38,899 nt of DNA from DATNBT01 sp964579765 (GTDB taxonomy: Bacteria; Acidobacteriota; Vicinamibacteria; Vicinamibacterales; CAVVIG01): the NCBI GenBank assembly GCA_964579765.1, contig CAZOIK010000229.1, positions 1-38,899 of the forward strand, given 5' to 3'. Below the pieces are notes generated by a model. That model saw nothing but the letters and a program-made list of their open reading frames with translations, was not told the DNA's origin and searched no databases. The translations under genes and the position numbers were made by a program. Positions 25,525 through 33,631 of the stretch are shown one piece after another. Every line of letters begins with the position of its first letter. The stretch's first letter is position 1.

Positions 25525-27042
25525 CTACGACAGCTCCTCTCTCACCGCGCGCAGGAGATCGCCAAGCCTGAACGGCTTGGCGAGCCAGCGGCAGCCGCTC
25601 TCGTTCAAGAACGCCTCGGCGTTGGTGCCCGCCACGTCGCCCGTCACGAAGATGACGTGCTTCGAGAGCGTCGGCACGGCTTCGGCGAGCGCCTTGTAGA
25701 ACGCCATCCCGTCGCGCTTCGGCATCTTCAGATCGCAAATCACCAGGTCGTACGGCTTCTGCGTCACACGCGCGAGCGCCTGATCGCCGTCCGGCGCCCA
25801 GTCGGCGAGGTAGCCTTCGTCTACGAGCGCGTCCATGACCGCCGTCGCCAGCGCCGACTCGTCCTCGACGAGCAGGACGGACGCGCCGGCGATCGCGCGC
25901 GCCGCGGGCGGCTTGCGCGGCGCGACCGCGGCGGCCAGCTTCCCGGTGACCGGCAGCTCGACGAAAAACGACGCGCCGCGATGCGGCCTCGACTCGAGGC
26001 GGATCCGCCCGCCGTGCTCCTGCACAATCGCATACGCCACGGTGAGCCCGAGCCCCGTGCCCTTTCCGACTTCCTTCGTCGTGAAAAACGGGTCGAAGAT
26101 CTTCGGCTGGACGTCCTCGGGAATCCCGGGGCCGTCGTCGTTGATTTCGAGGACGACGGACTCGCGTTCGAGTTCGTGCCACGAGCGGACGACGAGCACG
26201 CCGTGGCCGTGCGCGGAGAGCATGGCCTGCTCCGCGTTGATGATCAGGTTGAGCAGCACCTGCTGCACCTGATAGCCGTCGGCGAAGACCTGCGGCAGCC
26301 CGGTCGCCAAAGCGTCGATGACGCTGATGTTCGAGACGCGCTGATCGTACGAGCGCAGCGCCAGCGTCTCGCGGACGACGTGGTTGACGTCCACCATCGC
26401 CCGCGTCGTCTGGCGTTTGCGCGCGAACGTGAGGAGATTCCTCACAATCCGGGCGGCACGCTCGGCCTCGCTGAGAATCGTCTCGAGGCCGCGGCGCACG
26501 GCGTCGTCCTCGGTCGGCTTCTGCGACAGGCGCTCGGCCCAGTTCAGGATCGTCGCGAGCGGGTTGTTCAGCTCGTGCGCGACGCCTGAAATCGTCTGGC
26601 CGAGCGCGGCCATCTTCTCGGCTTGCAGCAGCTGGTGATAGAGATCGCGCGTTTCGTCGTCGAGCTTCTTGCGTTCGCTGACATCGCGCATCAGCGCCTC
26701 GACGCGCAGATCGCCGCCGGCATCGGGCGCGTCGGCGCGCGCCGTGAGCTCAATCCAGACGGCGCTGCTGTCGGCGCGGCGCAGGCGCAGCAGATGATCG
26801 CTGACCGCGCCGTCGGTCGCGAGGCGCGTGATGAGCGCGGTCCGCGCCTGCGGATCGACGAAGCGGCTGACGTCGAACGGCCGTACGTCGGCTTCGGCCG
26901 TCTCGCTGCCGTAGCCGAGGATCAACTTGAGATGCGGGTTGGCGGCGATCGTGGTCGTGGACGCCGGCCCGATCGTGCCGATGTAGACGCCTTCGTGCAC
27001 GGCTTCGAAGAGCCGGGCGAAGGCCGGTCCGCGACGTTCCAC
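25525..27042 (-). CDS. Hybrid sensor histidine kinase with PAS and C-terminal receiver
   Basis: 505 residues, soluble. A PAS domain (about 8-123) ends in the typical ALMRDVSERKKL. HisKA holds GVAHELNNPL with phospho-acceptor His156. The ATPase has N269 in LIINAEQAM, then DDGPGIP and GKGTGLGL. The receiver (about 386-505) has LLVEDES and Asp437 in ICDLKMPKRDG. It autophosphorylates and can pass the phosphate internally; partners may be the NtrC-type regulator or the nearby phosphotransfer-like protein (inference). Starts at GTG 27042, nine bases after a TATAAT. It converges on the sigma factor gene with a gap of six bases. Confidence 0.92.
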   Translation of the reverse strand: MERRGPAFARLFEAVHEGVYIGTIGPASTTTIAANPHLKLILGYGSETAEADVRPFDVSRFVDPQARTALITRLATDGAVSDHLLRLRRADSSAVWIELTARADAPDAGGDLRVEALMRDVSERKKLDDETRDLYHQLLQAEKMAALGQTISGVAHELNNPLATILNWAERLSQKPTEDDAVRRGLETILSEAERAARIVRNLLTFARKRQTTRAMVDVNHVVRETLALRSYDQRVSNISVIDALATGLPQVFADGYQVQQVLLNLIINAEQAMLSAHGHGVLVVRSWHELERESVVLEINDDGPGIPEDVQPKIFDPFFTTKEVGKGTGLGLTVAYAIVQEHGGRIRLESRPHRGASFFVELPVTGKLAAAVAPRKPPAARAIAGASVLLVEDESALATAVMDALVDEGYLADWAPDGDQALARVTQKPYDLVICDLKMPKRDGMAFYKALAEAVPTLSKHVIFVTGDVAGTNAEAFLNESGCRWLAKPFRLGDLLRAVREELS

Positions 27043-27051
27043 AGTGTTGCG

Positions 27052-27057
27052 ATTATA
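27052..27057 (-). promoter_or_regulatory. -10 box for the hybrid kinase, very short leader
   Basis: A perfect TATAAT on the minus strand ends nine bases before the GTG start at 27042. A transcript starting at the normal distance would have almost no leader. No -35 box was recognised; the upstream DNA is the heptad repeat. Confidence 0.5.
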
Positions 27058-27065
27058 CAGACGGT

Positions 27066-27114
27066 GGGACTAGGGACTGGGGACTGGAGACTGGAGACTG
27101 GAGACTGGGGACTG
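27066..27114 (+). repeat. Seven tandem heptads, GGGACTG type
   Basis: Exactly seven 7-base units in a row: GGGACTA, GGGACTG, GGGACTG, GAGACTG three times, then GGGACTG. Read as protein it gives repeated W-R-L-E-T-G-D, but nothing suggests that it is translated. It forms the left border of the element described for 27066-27270. Confidence 0.9.
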
Positions 27115-27242
27115 CTCAAGAGCCAGATGCGAAACGCGAGCCTCTCGATTCCCTCCAATATCGCCGAGGGGAGCCGGCATCGGCTTGCTGGGTACGTGTG
27201 GGCGAGACAGTCGCGCTCGGTGAACACGCGGAGCTCGATCCA
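27115..27242 (+). pseudogene. Fragment of a four-helix-bundle (23S rRNA intervening sequence type) protein gene
   Basis: The stretch reads LLKSQMRNASLSIPSNIAEG then SRHRL, matching the strongly conserved core (SQMRRAA.SIPSNIAEG) of TIGR02436-type four-helix-bundle proteins. The upstream helix and everything after about 25 residues are absent, replaced by heptads on each side. The full protein is about 120 residues, so this is a relic or a heavily shortened copy. Confidence 0.65.
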
Positions 27243-27270
27243 AAATCCCAAATCCCAATCCCCAACTCCC
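27243..27270 (+). repeat. Four tandem heptads, AAATCCC type
   Basis: AAATCCC, AAATCCC, AATCCCC, AACTCCC: four units of seven bases exactly, ending directly before the promoter candidate of the cyclase gene. On the minus strand the units read GGGAGTT, GGGGATT, GGGATTT, GGGATTT. Confidence 0.85.
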
Positions 27271-27271
27271 A

Positions 27272-27280
27272 TGCTAGAGT
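27272..27280 (+). promoter_or_regulatory. Extended -10 candidate for the cyclase gene (TGCTAGAGT)
   Basis: TG-C-TAGAGT lies nine bases before ATG 27290 and shares ATGCTA-x-AGT with the site at 20528-20536. The spacing to the start codon again implies a very short or absent leader. There is no -35 box; the heptads lie directly upstream. Confidence 0.4.
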
Positions 27281-27289
27281 CCCCCGCAG

Positions 27290-28489
27290 ATGAACCTGAT
27301 ACGCCCGCAGGATCGGCTGCTGGTTGCCGGTCTCGCGGTGGCGCTGATCGTCGTCTTCGCGCGGCAGGAGTTGATCCTCATCGACTTCGCGCGCGACGTC
27401 GAACGCGCGTCGGGACTCGGGCTCATTCCGGCGCTGCTCATCCTGATCGTCGTCTTCCTGTTTCACCAGCAGGGGAAGCGGCAGGAAGCGCGGGCCCAGG
27501 CCGCCGCCGCCGAGGCGGGCGCCCTCGCGGCCGAAGCGCGCGCCCAGGAGATGGAGCGGCTGGTCACCTTCGGCCAGGCGCTCGCGCGCTCGCTCGACGT
27601 CGATGCGATACGCGACGTCGTTGCGCAGCATCTGCCGAAGCTCGCCGGAACAGAAGACGCGTGGGTGATGATTCGGAGCGAGCGACACTGGCAGGCGCTG
27701 TCGGGGACCGCCCGCGAGAATCGGCGCGAGATCGAGGCGCGCCGCGAGGAGCTGGCGACGCGCGCGCTCGAGTCGGACGTCCGGGCGGCCGCCGATCCGG
27801 TGTCGCTCGAGGGGCACGTCTGCATTCCGCTGAACGCAGGCGGCCAGACGGTCGGCGTCCTCGGGCTGCCCGACACGGCCGGGCCGTTCTCGGAAGGGCG
27901 GTGGCGCGCGCTCGCGGCGACGGCCGCGCTCCTCGGCATCGCGCTGCGAAACGCGCAGCTGTTCCAGGAGCTGCGCGAGCACAGCCTGCGCGACGGGCTG
28001 ACGGGCTGCTTCAACCGGACGCACGCGCTCGAGGTGCTCGACGTCGAGCTGCGCCGCGCGCGCCGGTCGCAGCTGCCGCTGTCGATCATCATGTTCGACC
28101 TCGATCACTTCAAGGAAGTCAACGATCGATACGGTCACCTCTGCGGCGACGCCGTCCTGGCCGCCGTCGGCGCGCGAATGCGCGACGTGCTGCGCGGCAG
28201 CGACTTCAAGTGCCGGTACGGCGGGGAGGAATTCCTCGTGCTGCTCCCTGAGACGCCTCTCGAAGGCGCCAAGCGCGTCGCCGACTCGCTGCGCCGCGAG
28301 CTTGCGGACCTGCCGATCCACTGGAAGGACGAGACGCTCGGCATCACGGCCAGCTTCGGCGTGACGACGGCGATGCCGGCCGAAATCGACACCGAGGCGA
28401 TCGTCGGCCGCGCGGATGCGGCGCTCTATCGGGCGAAGGAACAGGGTCGCAACTGCGTGCGGTTGTCGGCCGAGGCGGCGATCGGCTAG
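27290..28489 (+). CDS. Membrane-anchored diguanylate cyclase (GAF-GGDEF)
   Basis: 399 residues. Two hydrophobic segments (about 10-24 and 43-58) anchor it, followed by an Ala/Glu/Arg-rich coiled coil to about 90 and a GAF domain (about 95-222). The GGDEF domain opens with RDGLTGCFNR and has the active GGEEF at 311-315, so it should make cyclic di-GMP from two GTP. The inhibitory-site motif RxxD is present as RGSD at 302-305, five residues ahead, indicating product feedback. Start ATG 27290. The transmembrane pair leaves almost no periplasmic loop beyond about 18 residues, so sensing is likely by GAF. Confidence 0.92.
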   Translation: MNLIRPQDRLLVAGLAVALIVVFARQELILIDFARDVERASGLGLIPALLILIVVFLFHQQGKRQEARAQAAAAEAGALAAEARAQEMERLVTFGQALARSLDVDAIRDVVAQHLPKLAGTEDAWVMIRSERHWQALSGTARENRREIEARREELATRALESDVRAAADPVSLEGHVCIPLNAGGQTVGVLGLPDTAGPFSEGRWRALAATAALLGIALRNAQLFQELREHSLRDGLTGCFNRTHALEVLDVELRRARRSQLPLSIIMFDLDHFKEVNDRYGHLCGDAVLAAVGARMRDVLRGSDFKCRYGGEEFLVLLPETPLEGAKRVADSLRRELADLPIHWKDETLGITASFGVTTAMPAEIDTEAIVGRADAALYRAKEQGRNCVRLSAEAAIG

Positions 28490-28493
28490 GCGG

Positions 28494-28949
28494 CTACGAC
28501 GCGGCCTGCGCCGGGCCCAGCGCGCAGGTCATCGTCCCGTCGGCGACGACGACGCCGTCCACGCGCGCCACGCCTTCGAGCACGCCCATGCGGCTCCCAA
28601 GCCGCACGACGTTGGCTTCCATCTCGATGACTTCGCCCGGGCGCACCGCCCGCCGGAAGCGGAACCGCTTGATCCCGGCGAGCAGCGGAATCCGCTGACG
28701 GTTTTCGGGCTTGGCCAGAATGAGGATGGCGCCGACCTGCGCAATCGCTTCCGTCAGCAGCGTGTACGGGAACACGGGCCCGCCTCCCGCGTCGTGCGAC
28801 AGATAGTGATCGTTGCGCGAGACGTTCTTGACGCCGACGATGCGCTTGTCGATTTCGAGCTCGGTGACGCGGTCAACGAGTAAGAACGGATAGCGGTGGA
28901 GCAGGATGCGCCCGATGACCGTGTGGTCGAGCGGCAGCGTCAGGTCCAT
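28494..28949 (-). CDS. fabZ: FabZ-like hotdog dehydratase with altered catalytic motif
   Basis: 151 residues with the FabZ/FabA-type opening LLHRYPFLLVDRV and the central helix VFPYTLLTEAIAQ. In FabZ the substrate is a 3-hydroxyacyl-ACP, dehydrated with a His from G-H-F-P and a Glu from the central helix. Here Glu67 is kept, but the His loop reads YLSHDAGGGPVFP, with His52 one residue ahead of the expected place and no FPG. It may be an active variant, have another acyl or thioester substrate, or be inactive. It stands alone, convergent with the cyclase and divergent from the phosphatase gene. Confidence 0.75.
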   Translation of the reverse strand: MDLTLPLDHTVIGRILLHRYPFLLVDRVTELEIDKRIVGVKNVSRNDHYLSHDAGGGPVFPYTLLTEAIAQVGAILILAKPENRQRIPLLAGIKRFRFRRAVRPGEVIEMEANVVRLGSRMGVLEGVARVDGVVVADGTMTCALGPAQAAS

Positions 28950-28960
28950 GTGAGCAACCG

Positions 28961-28968
28961 ATTATACT
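28961..28968. promoter_or_regulatory. Overlapping divergent -10 boxes
   Basis: ATTATACT reads TATAAT on the minus strand (28966-28961), eleven bases before the fabZ-like ATG, and TATACT on the plus strand (28963-28968), 22 bases before the phosphatase GTG at 28991. Polymerase bound for one gene would exclude the other. The whole divergent space is only 41 bases. Confidence 0.5.
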
Positions 28969-28990
28969 GGCATCGGACGCTCTCCTCGTT

Positions 28991-30772
28991 GTGACCGACC
29001 CTGCCGCGGCACCTGAACCCGACGTTCGCGCGGGCGCGCTCGAAGCGCTGACGGCGCTCTTCGCGCTCGGGCGCGAAGTGACGTCGGTGCTCGATCTCGA
29101 GGAGCTGCTGCAGAAGATTCCCGAGCTCATCGCGAGAATCACCAAGTTCAAGGCGTTCGCGGTCTATCTCCTGGATCCGAAGAAGAACGAGCTGACGGTC
29201 GCGTACTCCGTCGGCTACCCGGCCGACGTCGCGCGCACGCTGCGCATCAAGGTCGGCGAGGCGCTCGTCGGCGCGGCGGTCGCCGACGGCCTGCCGCTGC
29301 TGGTCAACGACGTGCACGCCGATCCCCGGTACGTCGAGGCCGTGCCGGGCGTCAAGGCCGAGCTGGTCGTGCCGCTGCGACGGAAGGGCCGCGTGATCGG
29401 CGCGTTGAACCTGCTGAGCGACACGGCCGGCCAGTTCACGCTGGTGGACGAAGCGGTGCTGCGCCAGTTCGGCGCCAACGTCGCCGTCGCCATCGAGAAC
29501 GCGCGGCTGATCGAGCACGAGCGCGAGTACGCGGCGACACTCGAGACGCTCGCGCAGGTCGGCCGCGAGTTCGGGTCGATTCTCAACCTCGACGAGCTGC
29601 TCACGCGGCTGGCGAGCATCACGCGCCGGGTGGTGGATTACCGCACGTTCGGCATTCTGCTGCTGAACGAAGAGACGCAGGAGCTCGAGATGAAGACCGC
29701 CGTGCGCTACGGCGATCGGAACGTGCCGACGCGCGTGAAGCTCGGCGACGGCCTCGTCGGCTACGCGGCGCTGCACAAGGAACCCGTGCTCGTCTCGGAC
29801 GTCTCGAAAGATCCGCGCTACATCCCGGTCGTCGAGGACATCCGCTCGGAGCTGGTGCTGCCGCTGATGGTGCAGGACCGGTGCATCGGCGTCTTCGACC
29901 TGGAGAGCCCGGAGCTCGACGCGTTCAAGAAGAGCGACGTCGAAATCATGACGCTCTTCGCGAGCCAGGCGGCCGTGGCGATCGAGAACGCGCGGCTGTA
30001 CGAGACGATTCGCGCGAACGAGGTGCGGCTCGAGAAGGAAATCCGGTTCGCGCAACGCGTGCAGGCGGCGCTCCTGCCGACAGACCTGCCGAAGCGCTTC
30101 AAGGGCGTGGACGTCGCCGCGCGGTTCGAGCCGGCGTACGAGCTCGGAGGCGATCTCTACGACTTTCTGACGCCCGAGCCGCAGAGCCTCGTCATCGCGG
30201 TCGGCGACGTGTCCGGCAAGGGCGTCCCGGCCGCGCTCTACAGCGCGTTCGCGGGCGAGCTGGTGCGATCGCGGACGTTCCGCCGGCGCTACACGTCGGA
30301 TCGATCGAGCCCGGCCGGCGTGCTCGCGTCGATGAACACGATCCTGCACGAGCGCCAGCTCGAGCAGTACTACTGCACGCTCTGTTACGCGCTCTTCGAT
30401 CTCAAACGCCGCATGGTGACGCTCGCCAATTCCGGGCTGCCATATCCCGTCCGCTGTTCGGGCGGGAAGGCCGCGCAGGTGGTCCTGCCCGGTGTGCCGC
30501 TCGGCTCGTTCGCCGGATCGACGTACGACGAGGTGTCGTTCGAGCTGGTCGTCGGCGACGTCTACGTGTTCTGCACGGACGGCGTGTTCGAGACGACCGA
30601 CCATCGCGGACGTGAGTTCGGCGTCGAACGACTGTCGCAGGTCGTGCTCGAAGTCTCGACGCTGCCCGCACGCGCGATTGTCGAGGCCGTGTTCGCCGCG
30701 GTGACCGACTTCCGCGGAGAGACGCCCGCCAAAGACGACATGACCGTCGTGGCGTTACGGATCACGAGTTGA
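28991..30772 (+). CDS. GAF-GAF-SpoIIE (PP2C) serine phosphatase, RsbU-like
   Basis: 593 residues, soluble. Two GAF domains (about 20-175 and 190-345) of similar sequence: each has a G-E/D-x-L-V-G motif (KVGEALVGAAV; KLGDGLVGYAA) and ends with an AIENARL helix. A helix EIRFAQRVQAALLPTDLPK leads into the SpoIIE phosphatase domain with metal-binding GGDLYDF, DVSGKGVPAALYSA, TDGVFE and KDDMTVV. Such enzymes dephosphorylate STAS anti-anti-sigma proteins in partner switching. No STAS protein or anti-sigma kinase is in the window. GTG start 28991 follows the shared promoter region. Confidence 0.91.
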   Translation: MTDPAAAPEPDVRAGALEALTALFALGREVTSVLDLEELLQKIPELIARITKFKAFAVYLLDPKKNELTVAYSVGYPADVARTLRIKVGEALVGAAVADGLPLLVNDVHADPRYVEAVPGVKAELVVPLRRKGRVIGALNLLSDTAGQFTLVDEAVLRQFGANVAVAIENARLIEHEREYAATLETLAQVGREFGSILNLDELLTRLASITRRVVDYRTFGILLLNEETQELEMKTAVRYGDRNVPTRVKLGDGLVGYAALHKEPVLVSDVSKDPRYIPVVEDIRSELVLPLMVQDRCIGVFDLESPELDAFKKSDVEIMTLFASQAAVAIENARLYETIRANEVRLEKEIRFAQRVQAALLPTDLPKRFKGVDVAARFEPAYELGGDLYDFLTPEPQSLVIAVGDVSGKGVPAALYSAFAGELVRSRTFRRRYTSDRSSPAGVLASMNTILHERQLEQYYCTLCYALFDLKRRMVTLANSGLPYPVRCSGGKAAQVVLPGVPLGSFAGSTYDEVSFELVVGDVYVFCTDGVFETTDHRGREFGVERLSQVVLEVSTLPARAIVEAVFAAVTDFRGETPAKDDMTVVALRITS

Positions 30773-30801
30773 ATCGCCAAGTCAGATTCTCAGATTTCCT
30801 T

Positions 30802-31857
30802 TCAGGTCCCCGTGGCTCGCTGTTCGTGAGCCGCGGGCGTCGAGTGCAGGACGGCGCCGAGCTGGGCCGCGAAGATTTCGGCGAGGGCCTGGACGCTTTC
30901 GGCGGTTTCGCCGCCTCCGCGGATTTCGGCCGAGACGACGCCGACGCAGCCGCGCGACGTGAGCACCGGCGCGACGACCGCGCCGTTCTTCGATCCGGGC
31001 GTCGCGAGCACGATCTGCAGCTGGCCCGTGCGGTACGCCTTGGCCGCCGCGTTCTCAGCCGTCCGCGCCAGAGGCGGGAGCCGTGCGAGCAGCTCGGCGG
31101 GATAGCCGTGCGAGAGGGCCGGCACGAGCTGGCCGTCGGCTGTCGCCGCCGTCCAGACGATCAACCCGCTCGCATCCATCAACTCCGCCGCTTTGGCGAC
31201 GAGCGCTTTGAGCTCTTCCGCGTCGCTGACCCGCCCGAGATCCGTGCACAGCTGCGACGCCGCGCGCAGAACGGGTCCTGCGGGCCGGGATGTGACGTAG
31301 CCGCCGGCGGCCTCCGGCTGTTGCCGTAGTCGCAGCCCGTCGCCGGGCTCCGGCGCGGTCGTGGATTCCGGCGTCACACCCACGGAGGGCACGGCCGTCG
31401 CGTTCGCCGACTCGGATGCGGGCCCGGCGACGGCGAGCATGGCGACGACAGCCAGACCGAGCGCCGCCGCGCCGGCGAGCACGATGGCTTCGAGCTTGCG
31501 CTGCGCGGACTCGGTAGCGTCGGCCGCCTGCTGTTCAGACTCGCGCGCCGTGTTCAGCTGATCGAGCACGGGCGCGATCTCCGTGAAGTTGGCGGCCGTG
31601 GCCGACGCGCGATCGAGCGCCGCGCGCGCCGCGTCAGTCGTCGCCATCGACCGCAAGACGCCGATCGACTTCGCGACGCCGTCGCCGCTGAACTCCGCGA
31701 CGCTGTTGGTCGCGTCGCGCACGACCGCGTCGAATGCACGCCCGGCGGTGCGGGAGGCAGCAACGTGCTGTTCGGAGACGTCGATGAAGACGGCTGCGCC
31801 GGCGCACGCAGCCAGTGCGACGACGGCGAGGATTATGCGGAGTGCACGTGATCGCAT
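30802..31857 (-). CDS. Membrane protein with C-terminal GAF domain
   Basis: 351 residues. An N-terminal hydrophobic segment (about 7-26) and a second at about 128-145 (LAGAALGLAVVAMLAVAG-like) enclose a helical Ala/Asp-rich periplasmic part with DATNSVAEFSGDGVAKSI. After a Pro/Ser-rich linker, a GAF-like domain (about 190-340) runs from LRAASQLCTDLGRVSDAEEL to a closing IFAAQLGAVLH. There is no output domain, so it may only sense or bind a ligand and signal through a partner. It is the last gene of the minus-strand run, 40 bases after dsbD. Confidence 0.72.
   Translation of the reverse strand: MRSRALRIILAVVALAACAGAAVFIDVSEQHVAASRTAGRAFDAVVRDATNSVAEFSGDGVAKSIGVLRSMATTDAARAALDRASATAANFTEIAPVLDQLNTARESEQQAADATESAQRKLEAIVLAGAAALGLAVVAMLAVAGPASESANATAVPSVGVTPESTTAPEPGDGLRLRQQPEAAGGYVTSRPAGPVLRAASQLCTDLGRVSDAEELKALVAKAAELMDASGLIVWTAATADGQLVPALSHGYPAELLARLPPLARTAENAAAKAYRTGQLQIVLATPGSKNGAVVAPVLTSRGCVGVVSAEIRGGGETAESVQALAEIFAAQLGAVLHSTPAAHEQRATGT
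30809..30837. terminator. Hairpin at a convergent gene end
   Basis: CCCGTGGCTC and GAGCCGCGGG pair over ten positions with one G-T wobble around a nine-base loop. It starts 36 bases after the phosphatase gene and lies within the last codons of the opposing GAF gene. There is no T tract, so its role as terminator is only possible. Confidence 0.3.
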
Positions 31858-31897
31858 CTGATAGGGAAGGGGGATGCGCTCAAACGTGCACAGGGTA

Positions 31898-33631
31898 TCA
31901 CGATTTTGGACGGAGTATCACGTACGCGGGCAGGCCGACTGCGTCGAATCGCTGCATGACGGATCTGGCAGGTTGCTCGTCAGGGTTCTCTGCCTGGAAT
32001 TTGATCTTCACGTACCCGTCGAGCGCCTGAACCACGGCGGGATCCTTCAACGTCGTCTGGTCCATCGTCAGGCAGTTCTTGCACCAGGTGGCCCACATGT
32101 CGATGAGCACGGGCTTGTGTTCGCGCTCGGCGGTTGCGAGGCCTTCGTCCAGCGTGCGATGCCAGCCGGCCTTCACTTGTTCGTCCACGCTCGACGTCAC
32201 GGCGGAGGGATCGACGAAGCGATCGGCGAAGAGACCGTACGCTTCGTAGCCGTAGTAGGCAGCCGTCGCGAGAATGAGGACGCCGAAGACCTGCTTGACC
32301 CGCACCATCCACGCGCCGGGCTTCGGCAGCGCGGCCATGCCGGCACCGGCCACGGGCCACGGCACCGCCATGCCGACGCCGAGCACGAAGGGCAGCGCCA
32401 GCGCGATTGCGGTGCCTTTCGCGTAGAGATTGCTCGAGAACAGGACAACCTGGATGACGACCGGCGCCACGCACGCGCCGGCGAGCAGCGCGGCAATCGC
32501 GCCCATCACGAAGGCGACGACGAAGGTGCCCCGGTTGTGTTCCCCGACGCGGACGCCGTTCGAGAAGCGGGAGAAGTCAATCGTGATCACGTCGAACATC
32601 GCGAGGCCGAGCGCGACGAACAGCACGGCGATGCCGAGGTTGAACCAGGGCGACGCGTTGATCGTGCCGAATGTGCCGGCTGTGAGGATCACGATCAGGC
32701 CGAGCACGCCATAGACCACCGCCATGGCGGCGCCGTACACGCCGCCGAGCAGGAAGCCGCGACCGCGCGATCCGGCCTGCGTGCCGGCGCCGATGATCGC
32801 CAGGTTGATCGGGATCATGGGCAGGACGCACGGCGTGAGGTTGAGCGCGAGGCCGCCGACGAACACGAGCAGCAGGATCGCGAGCGGCCCGCGGCCTTCG
32901 AACATCCCGCGCGCGCTCACACCGTTCTCGGCGTCGTGCACGAACTTCAGGAAGTCGCCGCTGCCCTGATACCCACCGGTCGTGCCGGCCACGGAAAAGC
33001 GATCGAGGTTCGAGAGGTTCGACGGGTTCGTGGGGTTCTGGGGGGTCGCGGGGTTCGGCGGCGCGACGACGGCGGCTTCGCCGTGGCCGAAGGAGATGCG
33101 ATCGATCACGTCGCCGTGCGTCGGATGTACGGCCGTCCCGGCCGCGACGACGTTCACGGTCCAGTGTGCCGTCGCGTTCGTCGGCGCGAAGCAGGTCGTG
33201 TCGTTGCAGGCCTGATAGTGCAGTTTCGCCGGCACGTCGATCATGCCCGGCGTGATCGTGGACGCGACGGCGAGCTGCACTCCGACGGCGAACTCGCGTT
33301 CGAAGACGGCCAGCGGCTGATCGGCGCCCGCCTGTTTGAGATCGACCGCCGGCGGAAAGACGACTTCCTTGACGCTCACGCCAGCGGGCGCGTCCATCGT
33401 CAGCTCTGTGGCGATGAGCGACGGATCGCGCGGCTTGTTGGACTGGACGTGGAAGCCCTCGGGCAGCGTGACCGTGAGCGCCGCCCGAATCGTGTCGCCC
33501 GGATGGACGCCGTCGGCGCCGAGGAGGGGAGCGACATCGGCCTTGACGCCGTGCAGCTGCGCGTGAAGGAGCGCGCCACCGCAGAGGAGGCTGAGGGCGC
33601 AGAGGAGCAGTACGCGTCGAACTCGAATCAC
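31898..33631 (-). CDS. dsbD: Thiol:disulfide interchange protein DsbD
   Basis: 577 residues. A signal peptide (VLLLCALSLLCGGALLHA) leads to the periplasmic alpha domain with its redox pair Cys142/Cys147 (ACNDTTCFAP). The membrane domain has the two buried cysteines in LNLTPCVLPMIP and LLAGACVAPV. The C-terminal thioredoxin domain holds WCKNC (Cys517, Cys520). It carries electrons from cytoplasmic thioredoxin to periplasmic proteins. The start is GTG 33631, overlapping the nuoG-like stop as GTGA; the longer frame upstream lies inside that gene. The thioredoxin domain ends soon after GLPAYVILRP, so it is slightly short. Confidence 0.92.
   Translation of the reverse strand: MIRVRRVLLLCALSLLCGGALLHAQLHGVKADVAPLLGADGVHPGDTIRAALTVTLPEGFHVQSNKPRDPSLIATELTMDAPAGVSVKEVVFPPAVDLKQAGADQPLAVFEREFAVGVQLAVASTITPGMIDVPAKLHYQACNDTTCFAPTNATAHWTVNVVAAGTAVHPTHGDVIDRISFGHGEAAVVAPPNPATPQNPTNPSNLSNLDRFSVAGTTGGYQGSGDFLKFVHDAENGVSARGMFEGRGPLAILLLVFVGGLALNLTPCVLPMIPINLAIIGAGTQAGSRGRGFLLGGVYGAAMAVVYGVLGLIVILTAGTFGTINASPWFNLGIAVLFVALGLAMFDVITIDFSRFSNGVRVGEHNRGTFVVAFVMGAIAALLAGACVAPVVIQVVLFSSNLYAKGTAIALALPFVLGVGMAVPWPVAGAGMAALPKPGAWMVRVKQVFGVLILATAAYYGYEAYGLFADRFVDPSAVTSSVDEQVKAGWHRTLDEGLATAEREHKPVLIDMWATWCKNCLTMDQTTLKDPAVVQALDGYVKIKFQAENPDEQPARSVMQRFDAVGLPAYVILRPKS

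Larger units (their letters stand above)
27066..27270. mobile_element. Small heptad-bordered element carrying a four-helix-bundle gene relic
   Basis: A 205-base unit bordered left by GGGACTG-type heptads and right by AAATCCC-type heptads, which read on the other strand as GGGATTT; so both borders start with GGGA pointing inward, like degenerate terminal inverted repeats made of heptads. The interior encodes a scrap of a four-helix-bundle (S23/IVP) protein. It sits between the divergent kinase and cyclase genes. No transposase is inside, so any movement would need help from elsewhere; the mobile nature is inference. Confidence 0.45.

Noticed and set aside
27066..27114. CRISPR-like array
   Set aside because: Units are 7 bases, directly adjacent and without spacers; no cas gene is near.
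28940..30604. Long minus-strand open frame opposite the GAF-GAF-SpoIIE gene
   Set aside because: The plus strand shows all phosphatase motifs; the antisense frame is an artefact of high GC at third positions.
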